This document shows, piece by piece, positions 8,273-16,644 of a stretch of 64,000 nt of DNA. The first letter of the stretch is position 1. Each line of letters opens with the position of its first letter. Made by a program: the position numbers and the translations under genes. Below the pieces are notes generated by a model. The model was not told the DNA's origin, searched no databases, and saw only the letters and a program-made list of their open reading frames with translations. This DNA is from Vibrio penaeicida (GTDB lineage: Bacteria > Pseudomonadota > Gammaproteobacteria > Enterobacterales > Vibrionaceae). The stretch spans positions 1,488,001 to 1,552,000 of the forward strand of contig NZ_AP025144.1 of the NCBI RefSeq assembly GCF_019977755.1, given 5' to 3'.

Positions 8273-9175
8273 TTAAAAGGTTAACGTCAGTTCCATTCCG
8301 TAGAACTGTTTGTCTAGTGGACCTTGCGGGTTTACTGCCATATCGACTTCGGTTTGGTAACCTGTCCAAGGCTGAGTTCGGAAGTTAAACTTCGCATCAC
8401 CACCCCATGCGTCTGTCACCCAATAATGAATGTGACCAACTGGGTTTAGGAAAAACAGCGAGACGTCACCTAGGGTTTCAGACCCTAATACTTCACCACC
8501 ATTGTGGACAATTTTTTGTTCGCCTTCGAACATCAGTTCACCGACAACAGCGCCAAAGAAAGGTGTGATGAAAATATCTTGCCAAGATGGGATCTCAGCA
8601 AACGCTTCTACGCCAAATTCCCAGAACAACGTCGACATTGTCATTGAGTAGAGATAAGACTCAAATTCATTAAATCCTGCATGACGAGAAGCCGTGTAGT
8701 AAACACCACCAAAGTATGGGTGCATTATATAGTTGAGGAAGTGCTCGTCTCTGTCCCATACAGGACCTTGGCTGACATTATCAGACCATTTTTTCCCAAG
8801 CTTACTCATATCGCGTGCTTCTGCATCCCACTTGGTAATACTCTCAGGCAGAAGTGTCATTAAGCCCACTGTAGCAACGCTGAGACCCAAAATCGTATAG
8901 GTTTGTTCTTTAAGGTAATTCCAGTCTTTTTCAGGCTGAACTTGAAGATACAATGGAAGAGGCGCTTCGAGTTTTGGTTCCGTCTCAATATTGTCATTTA
9001 AAGAGAGATAGAATGGATTTACATTTGTTTCAATGTTAAGACTGTAGCTTTGTTGATCATCGCCGCTATATAAGTCATAAGAGTAGTTGTTGATATCAAA
9101 ATCAGCAGCTTGGGTTGACGTAGCAAATGCAAGCAATGCGGTAGACAGTGACTTCAGTCGCACAGAGATCTCCAT
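8273..9175 (-). CDS. DUF3943-type exported protein
   Basis: 300 residues. An N-terminal signal-like segment ends near TQAADFD (about residue 24). The core contains GPVWDRDEHFLNYIMHPYFGG, then YSMTMSTLFWEFGVE and FFGAVVGELMFEGE, a pattern I associate with DUF3943 outer-membrane-associated proteins of unknown role. A hydrophobic stretch near residues 80-100 (LGLSVATVGLMTLLPES) may be a membrane helix. The C-terminus ends GMELTLTF, an aromatic ending typical of beta-barrel proteins. It is a single gene with its own terminator. No function is assigned. Confidence 0.75.
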   Translation of the reverse strand: MEISVRLKSLSTALLAFATSTQAADFDINNYSYDLYSGDDQQSYSLNIETNVNPFYLSLNDNIETEPKLEAPLPLYLQVQPEKDWNYLKEQTYTILGLSVATVGLMTLLPESITKWDAEARDMSKLGKKWSDNVSQGPVWDRDEHFLNYIMHPYFGGVYYTASRHAGFNEFESYLYSMTMSTLFWEFGVEAFAEIPSWQDIFITPFFGAVVGELMFEGEQKIVHNGGEVLGSETLGDVSLFFLNPVGHIHYWVTDAWGGDAKFNFRTQPWTGYQTEVDMAVNPQGPLDKQFYGMELTLTF

Positions 9176-9376
9176 TGAGAAAAACCAAAAATAGTGAGCT
9201 GAGCATTATTCTCTTTACGAATGATAGATGCAATCCCTTTAATCGTTAAAAAATTGAAAAATATCAGCTTGTAGGGCGGTCTAATTAGAATAGTTGAGCT
9301 GAATGTAGTTGACTATGAATTACTATTTTGCATCGAACAATTGTGATATCAGAAGAAAAAAGCAAAGGTTAAGTTT

Positions 9377-10612
9377 ATGTTGAAAGTGGCAATGTTGAGT
9401 ACAGGCGAAGAGGTGCTTCACGGAGATATCGTGGATACCAATGCTTCATGGCTAGGTGAAATCCTGTATCAAAGTGGATTTCAGCTTTCGGCACGTTCTA
9501 CGGTTGGCGACCAGCTTGACGTATTAAAAGACGAGATTTTGCGTTTAAGCAAGTCCTTCGATGTTGTAATTGTAAATGGTGGGCTAGGTCCGACTACCGA
9601 TGACTTAACAGCGTCGGCAGCGGCGAAAGCATCAGGACAAAAACTCAGTTTGTTTCAAGAGTGGTTAACCGTTATGGAAGAGAAGTTTACTCGTCGTGGG
9701 CTCACTATGCCGGACAGTAATCTCAAACAGGCGATGCTCCCTGAAAAAGCCACCATTATCGATAACCCAATCGGGACGGCTTGCGGTTTTTCGATGACAC
9801 TCAATAAAGCCAAGCTATATTTTACGCCGGGTGTACCGAGCGAATTTAAGCGCATGGTAGAGGAGCAAATTATTCCGATACTAAGCGAGACATACCGCGA
9901 TATCCTACCGTCCGAATGCAGCAGACTTTATACTATTGGGCTCTCTGAGTCAGGTATATCGGATAAATTAGACCTGATAAAACTGCCCGATCAGTATGAA
10001 CTGGGATACCGCTCTTATTTGCCTTTCATTGAAGTGAAGATATTTGGCCCTGCTGCAGACATGGAAAGGCGTTTGAAGCTCCTTCAAATTGTGTATGGGC
10101 ACTTGAAAGACAATGTCGTGAGTGTGGATGAACCCATGATTGACAATGTAGCGGCTCTTTTGGTTGAAGGCGGTACGACGTTATCACTCGCAGAGCAGGC
10201 TAGCGGTGGTTTTCTGACGAGTTGGTTGCACGAAAGTGAGCCAATGGCAAAACAGCTAAAACAAAGCTGGGTGATGAATACAGAAATGGATAAAAATTTG
10301 GTTGAGCAAGATCCACTGGCCGCTTCTTTAGCCTTGGCGGCTGCAACCCGAGAAAACGGTAAAGCTACGTTTGGGTTATCTTGTGGGAAGTTGAAGGACA
10401 ATGTGTTTGCGGTTGCTTTATCCACTGGAAATGGCGAGTGGGGGCAAGTGCTCGAGTTTGCGCGAAATTATGGAAAGCAGGATAAACGTAGCTTAATTGC
10501 CGCAGTTATGCTGGACATGTTAAGGCGTCATTTAGAGGAAAAAGCTGTCTTTGGACATTACAGCTCTCTGGTTAGAAAAAAAGAGCTTTATGTACCTAAC
10601 TCTGCAGTGTAA
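9377..10612 (+). CDS. yfaY: CinA-like protein (YfaY type), amidohydrolase site degenerate
   Basis: 411 residues. The N-terminal half is the MoaB/MogA-like CinA domain: STGEEVLHGDIVDTNASWL, VNGGLGPTTDD and FTPGVPSEFKRM. The C-terminal half (from about residue 255) corresponds to the PncC nicotinamide-nucleotide amidohydrolase fold. Where active PncC has an AESCTGG motif this protein reads AEQASGG, so the catalytic Ser is Gln. This matches the E. coli YfaY situation, where deamidase activity is doubtful. The N-terminal domain may retain pyrophosphatase-like function in NAD-related nucleotide clean-up, from family knowledge. It is single, with a terminator-like inverted repeat downstream. In E. 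coli yfaY is also near nrdAB-yfaE. Confidence 0.8.
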   Translation: MLKVAMLSTGEEVLHGDIVDTNASWLGEILYQSGFQLSARSTVGDQLDVLKDEILRLSKSFDVVIVNGGLGPTTDDLTASAAAKASGQKLSLFQEWLTVMEEKFTRRGLTMPDSNLKQAMLPEKATIIDNPIGTACGFSMTLNKAKLYFTPGVPSEFKRMVEEQIIPILSETYRDILPSECSRLYTIGLSESGISDKLDLIKLPDQYELGYRSYLPFIEVKIFGPAADMERRLKLLQIVYGHLKDNVVSVDEPMIDNVAALLVEGGTTLSLAEQASGGFLTSWLHESEPMAKQLKQSWVMNTEMDKNLVEQDPLAASLALAAATRENGKATFGLSCGKLKDNVFAVALSTGNGEWGQVLEFARNYGKQDKRSLIAAVMLDMLRRHLEEKAVFGHYSSLVRKKELYVPNSAV

Positions 10613-10674
10613 AAGTTATAAGAGAATTCGTTGACTTTTAATTTGTCGTTATCTCTCAAAGAGTAAAGTCGAGT

Positions 10675-10718
10675 AAAAAACACCAAGTATGTTTCATTTT
10701 TTATGCAAGGTGTTTTTT
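10675..10718 (+). terminator. Terminator-like inverted repeat after the CinA-like gene
   Basis: AAAAAACACC pairs with GGTGTTTTTT across a 24-base loop, about 60 bases past the stop. The T-run makes rho-independent termination plausible, but the large loop lowers confidence. Confidence 0.5.
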
Positions 10719-10830
10719 GACCATTTTCTTTAATTTGAGGCTTGGGATCGGCTGAGAATTAGCTAATATAAGAAGGGTCAGAACAATTAAATGGCACACT
10801 GTTATCATCATTTATGATCTGGAGGGACCC

Positions 10831-11097
10831 ATGATTACACAATCAATGATCAAAGTTTGGTACCGAGTATCCGGTGAAAAAGTGTTGTTAGGAGAAGCAC
10901 ATAGCGAACATGTCAGCGATTTAGTATCGACTTGGTTAGCAGCACCTATAGCGGACAACGATACCCCGAATGGTGGTTATCGAATGTCATTGTTTGACGA
11001 CGATGGCAAATCAATAGGTGAGAAGGATATCTCGTTCAAGACGGCTGAATATTTACTCGGAAAATATGCAAATTTAAGCAGATCTGAATGTGTTTGA
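10831..11097 (+). CDS. Small conserved-looking protein of unknown function
   Basis: 88 residues, starting at an ATG preceded by a clear GGAGG (about 10821-10825). The protein is soluble and slightly acidic: MITQSMIKVWYRVSGEK at the start, then GGYRMSLFDDDGKSIGEKD. No signal peptide, membrane segment or known motif is visible. It runs convergent to yfaE with 43 bases between stops. The good ribosome-binding site and even codon use support a real gene, but its role is unknown. Confidence 0.7.
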   Translation: MITQSMIKVWYRVSGEKVLLGEAHSEHVSDLVSTWLAAPIADNDTPNGGYRMSLFDDDGKSIGEKDISFKTAEYLLGKYANLSRSECV

Positions 11098-11140
11098 GAT
11101 GCAGGAAATTAGCGGGTAACAAGGGTGATATTACGAGATA

Positions 11141-11419
11141 TCAAGCGCTTTTGACCTTGAGCTGATAGTTTACTTTTTCTAATTCGACATCGGTTTTTGC
11201 CCTGCATATGCAGGGCAAAATTTCTTTTGGCTGTGTAAATGCCATCGCAAAACCAACGTATTCGACCTCTCCTGACTTCAATTCACAGCGGCACGCGCCA
11301 CAATGACCATCTCGACAGTTGTACTCAGGTTCAAATCCCGCGCTCTCCATTTCCTCCAGCAACGTCTTTTCGCTGCTGGCGATAATAGGGCTAAGTTCGT
11401 TGATTTTAATTTTTTGCAT
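11141..11419 (-). CDS. yfaE: 2Fe-2S ferredoxin for class Ia ribonucleotide reductase maintenance
   Basis: 92 residues. Plant-type [2Fe-2S] ligands are at Cys35, Cys40, Cys43 (NCRDGHCGACR) and Cys70 (ILPC). In E. coli YfaE supplies electrons to rebuild the diferric-tyrosyl radical cofactor of NrdB. Its ATG overlaps the nrdB stop by one base (TAATG), so it is translationally coupled and co-transcribed with nrdAB, which confirms the assignment. Confidence 0.92.
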   Translation of the reverse strand: MQKIKINELSPIIASSEKTLLEEMESAGFEPEYNCRDGHCGACRCELKSGEVEYVGFAMAFTQPKEILPCICRAKTDVELEKVNYQLKVKSA

Positions 11420-12552
11420 TACAGCTCAAAATCTCCGAAATCTTCAGCATCGACTTCGTTATCGATTTGACCAACAAGGTAAGAGCTGATTTCCGCTTCT
11501 TGAGGCGCTACTTGTACGTTATCTGAAGATAACCAAGCATTGATCCATGGAATTGGGTTAGACGTTGCGTCTGGGTATGCGACACCTAAACCTACTGACT
11601 GCATACGAATGTTCGTGATGTACTCAACGTATTGGCACAGAATGTCTTTATTCAAACCGATCATAGAACCGTCTTTGAATAGGTACTCTGCCCACTCTTT
11701 TTCCTGCTCTGCAGCTTCTTTAAATAGGTCGAAACATTCTTGTTTACACTCTTCAGCGATTTGTAAGAACTCTAAATCATCTTGACCGTTACGAAGTAAG
11801 TTCAGCATGTGCTGAGTACCCGTTAAGTGCAGTGCTTCGTCACGAGCGATAAGCTTGATGATTTTAGCGTTACCTTCCATCAGTTCACGTTCTGCAAAAG
11901 CGAAGGAACATGCAAAGCTTACGTAAAATCGAATCGCCTCTAACGCATTAACAGACATCAGACAAACGTACAGCTTTTTCTTAAGCTCGGTTAGAGTGAT
12001 ATCTACAGTTTCTCCGTTGATGACGTGCTTACCTTCACCATAGCGGTGATAATCGTTTGTCAGTTCGATTAAATCATCATAGTAATGAGCAATGTCTTTC
12101 GCGCGCTTTAAGATGTGCTCGTTTTCTACGATGTCATCAAACACCAAACCTGGGTCATTCACGATATTACGAATGATGTGAGTGTATGAGCGAGAGTGAA
12201 TGGTCTCAGAGAAAGACCAAGTCTCGATCCACGTTTCTACTTCAGGTAGAGATACAAGCGGAAGTAACGCAACATTTGGGCTACGACCTTGGATAGAATC
12301 AAGAAGTGTTTGGTACTTCAGATTACTGATGAAAATATGCTTTTCATGCTCCGGCAGTTTGTTGTAGTCGATACGATCGCTAGACACATCCACTTCTTCT
12401 GGACGCCAGAAAAAAGAAAGCTGTTTTTCAATCAGCTTTTCAAAAATTTCAAACTTCTGTTGATCGTAACGCGCTACGTTCACTGACTGACCAAAAAACA
12501 TTGGTTCTTTTAGTTGGTCATTTTTCTTTTGAGAGAAAGTACTGTAAGCCAT
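11419..12552 (-). CDS. nrdB: Ribonucleoside-diphosphate reductase 1, beta subunit (R2)
   Basis: 377 residues, the usual length. It carries the diiron and radical residues: [14 protein letters not shown], whose Tyr123 corresponds to radical Tyr122 of E. coli, VENEH, and RDEALHLTG. NrdB holds the tyrosyl radical that is passed to NrdA to reduce NDPs to dNDPs. It is the second gene of the nrdA-nrdB-yfaE operon, separated from nrdA by 79 bases that contain a strong hairpin. Confidence 0.97.
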   Translation of the reverse strand: MAYSTFSQKKNDQLKEPMFFGQSVNVARYDQQKFEIFEKLIEKQLSFFWRPEEVDVSSDRIDYNKLPEHEKHIFISNLKYQTLLDSIQGRSPNVALLPLVSLPEVETWIETWSFSETIHSRSYTHIIRNIVNDPGLVFDDIVENEHILKRAKDIAHYYDDLIELTNDYHRYGEGKHVINGETVDITLTELKKKLYVCLMSVNALEAIRFYVSFACSFAFAERELMEGNAKIIKLIARDEALHLTGTQHMLNLLRNGQDDLEFLQIAEECKQECFDLFKEAAEQEKEWAEYLFKDGSMIGLNKDILCQYVEYITNIRMQSVGLGVAYPDATSNPIPWINAWLSSDNVQVAPQEAEISSYLVGQIDNEVDAEDFGDFEL

Positions 12553-12572
12553 AAATGCCTCAAATCCATTAA

Positions 12573-12596
12573 AGCCTCTTTGAAATCAAAGAGGCT
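12573..12596 (-). promoter_or_regulatory. Hairpin between nrdA and nrdB
   Basis: A perfect 11-bp inverted repeat (AGCCTCTTTGA / TCAAAGAGGCT) with a 2-base loop sits in the nrdA-nrdB gap. On the minus strand it is followed by a short T-run (TTTAATGG), so it could stabilise the nrdA message or partly terminate it and set the NrdA:NrdB ratio. This role is inferred. Confidence 0.6.
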
Positions 12597-12631
12597 GTTT
12601 TAACTTTTACTCTGAGTCGATGCCCAAAGCT

Positions 12632-14914
12632 TTAAATCTTACAAGCGCCGCCTGCACAATCATCTTCTTGAGCCTTCGCTGCTTCTGATTGTTCATCACT
12701 CGCACCATCACGAGTGTTGTGGTAGTAAAGCGTCTTAAGACCGTACTTGTATGCGGTTAGCAAGTCTTGCATCAGAAGCTTCATCGGAACTTTGCCGTTT
12801 GGCTGAACACTTGGGTCATAGTTAGTGTTCGCAGAAATTGCTTGGTCCACAAATTTCTGCATAACGCCTACAAGCTGCAAATAGCCATTGTTTGACGGGA
12901 TAGTCCAAAGCAATTCGTAGTTTTCTTTCAAATTGACGTAATCAGGTACAACTTGCTTCAAAATACCGTCTTTCGATGCTTTTACAGAAACGAAGCCACG
13001 TGGTGGTTCGATACCATTAGTCGCGTTAGAAATTTGCGAAGATGTTTCAGATGGCATTAGCGCCGATAACGTCGAGTTACGAAGACCATGTTCCACGATT
13101 TCTTTACGTAGCGTATCCCAATCGTAATGCAGTGGTTCGTCACATACCTTATCAAGGTCTTTCTTGTATGTGTCGATAGGCAACAAACCTTTCGCGTAGT
13201 TGGTCTCGTTGAACAGAGGACACGCGCCTTGCTCTTTTGCTAGGTTCATTGACGCTTTCAATAGGTAGTACTGAATCGCTTCAAATGTACGGTGTGTTAG
13301 ACCATTTGCGCTGCCATCTGAATACTTCACGCCGTTTTTAGCAAGGTAGTAAGCATAGTTAATCACACCTACACCCAACGTACGACGATTCATGGTCGAC
13401 TTACGAGCAGCCGGAAGTGGGTAGTCTTGATAATCTAGTAATGCATCAAGAGCACGAACAACCAAGTCAGACAGTTCTTCAAAATCATCAAGGCTTTCTA
13501 TAGCGCCTAGGTTGAACGCAGAAAGCGTACATAGTGCAATTTCACCTTGGTCGTCTTCAACATTGTTCAGAGGCTTAGTAGGAAGCGCGATTTCCAAACA
13601 AAGGTTAGATTGACGAACCGGTGCTACAGCCGGATCAAACGGGCTGTGAGTATTACAGTGGTCTACGTTTTGAATGTAGATACGCCCAGTAGAAGCACGC
13701 TCTTGCAGAAGAAGAGAGAATAAATCGACTGCTTTCACTGTTTCACGTTTAATAGATTCGTCGGCTTCGTACTTTTCGTATAGACGATCGAACTCATCTT
13801 GGTTTTCAAAGAACGCATCGTATAGACCAGGGACGTCCGAAGGAGAGAACAGAGAAACGTTTCCGCCCTTAATCAAACGCGAGTACATCATTTTGTTGAT
13901 CTGTACGCCGTAATCCATGTGACGTACACGGTTTTCTTCTACACCACGGTTGTTCTTTAATACCAGTAAAGATTGAACTTCGCGGTGCCACAGTGGGTAG
14001 AATACTGTGGCTGCACCACCACGAACACCACCTTGAGAGCAGCATTTAACCGCTGTTTGGAAGTATTTGTAGAATGGGATACAGCCAGTATGGAAAGCTT
14101 CACCGTTGCGTATTTCAGAACCCAACGCACGAATACGACCAGCGTTAATACCGATACCTGCACGTTGAGAAACGTAACGCACGATCGCGCTAGAAGTCGC
14201 ATTGATAGAATCGAGGCTGTCATCACACTCAATCAGCACACAAGAGCTGAACTGGCGAGTAGGCGTACGTACACCAGACATAATCGGTGTAGGTAGGGAA
14301 ATCTTAAATGTTGAAGCCGCATCGTAGAAGCGTTTAATGTAATCAAGTCGCGTATCTTTCGGGTACTTCGCAAACAAACATGCTGCAACCAGTATGTAAA
14401 GGAACTGCGCGCTCTCGTAGATTTCTTTGGTTACGCGGTTCTGAACGAAGTATTTACCTTCAAGTTGCTTCACGGCTGCGTATGAGAAATTCATATCGCG
14501 GCTATGGTCAATGAAGCTGTTCAATTCTTCAAACTCAGATTGCGTGTAATCTTCGATTAGGTGCTTATCGTACTTGCCAGCATCAACCAACTCGGAAACG
14601 TGTTTATAAAGTGTTGGTGGCTCAAACTGTCCGTACGCTTTTTTACGCAAATGGAATACAGCGAGTCGAGCAGCTAGATATTGATAATCTGGAGACTCTT
14701 CAGAGATTAAGTCAGCAGCAGATTTGATAATGGTTTCATGTATGTCCGACGTTGTAATACCGTCGTAAAATTGAATGTGTGACTTTAATTCAACTTGAGA
14801 AACGGAAACATTGTCTAGTCCTTCTGCAGCCCATGCGATAACGCGATGGATCTTCTCCAAATCAATGTTTTCTTTGCGACCGTCCCTTTTTGTCACAGTT
14901 AGTTGTTGGTTCAT
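12632..14914 (-). CDS. nrdA: Ribonucleoside-diphosphate reductase 1, alpha subunit (R1)
   Basis: 760 residues from ATG 14914, which aligns with the E. coli start (MNQ-LTVTKRDGR). An in-frame upstream extension to 15004 is unlikely to be used. An ATP-cone lies at about residues 5-95. The active-site cysteines are in QFSSCVL (C225 equivalent), SNLCLEI (C439 radical Cys) and EIALCTL (C462). The C-terminal redox pair is in CAGGACKI. It reduces NDPs to dNDPs with NrdB in the cytoplasm and is allosterically controlled by dATP/ATP. Paired NrdR boxes and a DnaA box upstream indicate transcriptional control by dNTP status and the replication cycle. Confidence 0.97.
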   Translation of the reverse strand: MNQQLTVTKRDGRKENIDLEKIHRVIAWAAEGLDNVSVSQVELKSHIQFYDGITTSDIHETIIKSAADLISEESPDYQYLAARLAVFHLRKKAYGQFEPPTLYKHVSELVDAGKYDKHLIEDYTQSEFEELNSFIDHSRDMNFSYAAVKQLEGKYFVQNRVTKEIYESAQFLYILVAACLFAKYPKDTRLDYIKRFYDAASTFKISLPTPIMSGVRTPTRQFSSCVLIECDDSLDSINATSSAIVRYVSQRAGIGINAGRIRALGSEIRNGEAFHTGCIPFYKYFQTAVKCCSQGGVRGGAATVFYPLWHREVQSLLVLKNNRGVEENRVRHMDYGVQINKMMYSRLIKGGNVSLFSPSDVPGLYDAFFENQDEFDRLYEKYEADESIKRETVKAVDLFSLLLQERASTGRIYIQNVDHCNTHSPFDPAVAPVRQSNLCLEIALPTKPLNNVEDDQGEIALCTLSAFNLGAIESLDDFEELSDLVVRALDALLDYQDYPLPAARKSTMNRRTLGVGVINYAYYLAKNGVKYSDGSANGLTHRTFEAIQYYLLKASMNLAKEQGACPLFNETNYAKGLLPIDTYKKDLDKVCDEPLHYDWDTLRKEIVEHGLRNSTLSALMPSETSSQISNATNGIEPPRGFVSVKASKDGILKQVVPDYVNLKENYELLWTIPSNNGYLQLVGVMQKFVDQAISANTNYDPSVQPNGKVPMKLLMQDLLTAYKYGLKTLYYHNTRDGASDEQSEAAKAQEDDCAGGACKI

Positions 14915-15000
14915 TCTGGTAGATTTCCCTGACGAAACTGCTAAAAGCCGTATTTCTTTGGTAGTTCTTGTAAAAATGTAGTCGGCTTTGTGATCTATAT

Positions 15001-15038
15001 CCACTACATATTGTGCGTCAAAACACTATATGTGGTGT
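15001..15038 (-). promoter_or_regulatory. Tandem NrdR boxes upstream of nrdA
   Basis: Two 16-bp sites, 15001-15016 (CCACTACATATTGTGC) and 15023-15038 (ACACTATATGTGGTGT), resemble the NrdR consensus ACACWATATATWGTGT. Their centres are 22 bp apart, two helical turns, as is usual for paired NrdR operators. They lie 87-124 bases upstream of the nrdA ATG. Confidence 0.85.
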
Positions 15039-15107
15039 TGTTCGGTTGAACGAGTTACAAGATAGTGCGCGGTGACCGATTTTTCAAGTTGGATAAGTTG
15101 AAAGACT

Positions 15108-15116
15108 TGTGGATAA
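15108..15116 (+). promoter_or_regulatory. DnaA box upstream of nrdA
   Basis: TGTGGATAA is a perfect DnaA box (TTATCCACA on the minus strand). A weaker relative, TTGGATAAG, lies about 20 bases away at 15089-15097. E. coli nrdA is DnaA-regulated through boxes at its promoter, so a similar link of dNTP supply to replication initiation is plausible here. Confidence 0.7.
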
Positions 15117-15615
15117 GTTGGGGGGAGAAAAAAAATCGTAAGTAGGCACTAACCTATCATTTTAGGCGGAGATTACCTGTAAAAAAGATCCAATTCCAGA
15201 GTGTTTTAATTATGAGCAGAGGAAAAAATATTTTTCTTGATCTTTAGGAAAAAATCGACCCTAAAATTAAGCTGTACAAAGGTCACACAAGTCGTTGTCA
15301 TATTGTGCGAAAAGGCGATGAATCTCTACTTTTGACAAAATTTTAACTTTCTTGTTTGGTGTCTCATTTTTTCAGAAATTGAATGAAAACTATATCTGAA
15401 ACTCAAATTTTTAGAGCGCAGTAAAATACGTTGCTTATAAAACAAATTAGGATGATTTAGGCGTATAAAAAAACTCAGTAGATTAAAGAAAATTTGAATA
15501 ACTTAAAGGTCTACAATGCGGATCTCTGTTGGCAGAAGAGATGGCTAAAGAAGTCGCTGTATAGCGAAGTAGAGGAAGTCAGAGATATAGAATCTAAGTA
15601 AGGAAAAGACAGTTT
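15117..15615. other. AT-rich intergenic region upstream of nrdA, no gene seen
   Basis: This is the remainder of the 740-base gap between nrdA and ubiG. No convincing frame is present. Near 15515-15570 there are small inverted repeats (ATCTCT/AGAGAT at about 15522-15542; TCGCT-GTAT-AGCGA at about 15554-15567) that could be RNA structure, but there is no clear promoter or terminator for a small RNA. Confidence 0.4.
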
Positions 15616-15649
15616 CAAAAATGGTTGCCTGCACCAGTTGGAACAGGCA
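15616..15649 (-). terminator. Terminator of ubiG
   Basis: On the minus strand, 10 bases after the ubiG stop, TGCCTG...CAGGCA forms a stem and is followed by ATTTTTG. The stem is short with a 12-base loop. Confidence 0.6.
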
Positions 15650-15658
15650 GTGTTGATA

Positions 15659-16378
15659 CTAACTAAGGCGTGCTGTGTGAACGATATAGTTTACGTCGAC
15701 ATTGCTGCCGAGAGAGTAAGTATCGGTCAGCGGGTTGTAATGTAATCCGGTTATCGACTGTTCAAACAAGTCAGTTTTATCGATCATTTTTAGAAGTTCT
15801 GCTGGGCGGATAAACTTCTCATGATCGTGCGTACCTTTAGGCACGAGTTTCAAAAGGTGCTCTGCGCCAACAATTGCAAATAAGTAAGATTTGAAATTGC
15901 GGTTTAAAGTGGAGAAAAAGACCTTACCCTCAGGCTTCACCAGTTTAGCACAGGACTGAATAACAGAAAGTGGATCGGGGACGTGTTCCAGCATCTCCAT
16001 ACAAGTTACTACGTCATACCTTTCTGGATGTTCTGCCGCATGATCTTCTACAGTGCTTTGAACATATTCCAGTTTTGTACCCGTTTCCAATGCATGGAGT
16101 CGAGCCACTTCGAGTGGTTCTTTACCCATATCCAAACCTGTGACTTCAGCACCTTCTTTCGCCATACTTTCGGCAAGTATGCCTCCGCCACAACCCACAT
16201 CGAGTACTTTTTTTCCGAATAGACCCTGGCAATTATCCTGAACGTAATTCAGTCTTAATGGGTTGATCTGGTGGAGAGGTTTAAATTCGCCTTCTAAATC
16301 CCACCATCTGGAAGCCATATCTTCAAACTTTTTGATTTCCGCAGGATCGACATTTTGTTGTTTGGTCATAACAATCAT
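15659..16378 (-). CDS. ubiG: Ubiquinone biosynthesis O-methyltransferase
   Basis: 239 residues. A second in-frame ATG at 16369 is an equally possible start and gives [12 protein letters not shown]-binding motif I is [13 protein letters not shown]. Further class I methyltransferase features are [21 protein letters not shown] and FFSTLNRN, all typical of UbiG/Coq3. It performs both O-methylation steps of ubiquinone synthesis at the inner face of the membrane. It is divergent from gyrA, the arrangement known in other Gammaproteobacteria, which supports the assignment. Confidence 0.95.
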   Translation of the reverse strand: MIVMTKQQNVDPAEIKKFEDMASRWWDLEGEFKPLHQINPLRLNYVQDNCQGLFGKKVLDVGCGGGILAESMAKEGAEVTGLDMGKEPLEVARLHALETGTKLEYVQSTVEDHAAEHPERYDVVTCMEMLEHVPDPLSVIQSCAKLVKPEGKVFFSTLNRNFKSYLFAIVGAEHLLKLVPKGTHDHEKFIRPAELLKMIDKTDLFEQSITGLHYNPLTDTYSLGSNVDVNYIVHTARLS

Positions 16379-16644
16379 ACTCAGGATTAGGATTGAAGCA
16401 TTATAGCGACTGAAAAGCAGGAGAACACCTGAATTCCAATTTTGTGAAATTAGGCATCACAATATGGCTATAATTCATACAGATAAAGTTTTTCTGTACG
16501 ATTTCTCAACGATTGAATCACAACCAAGGTCACAACCTGATAAAACGAAGGGGAAAGAGATGCCGAACGGGGTATTTGTGTGTTATATTTTTGAACCTTG
16601 TACGTATCTAACATACGATCAAACTATAGAGGGATAATGGCTCT

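Noticed and set aside
14914..15004. N-terminal extension of NrdA
   Set aside because: The extra 30 residues do not resemble NrdA of other bacteria and the extension reaches the NrdR operator region; the start at 14914 matches the family.
15481..15615. Possible small RNA between nrdA and ubiG
   Set aside because: There are small inverted repeats, but no clear promoter and no terminator on the plus strand; kept only as intergenic sequence.
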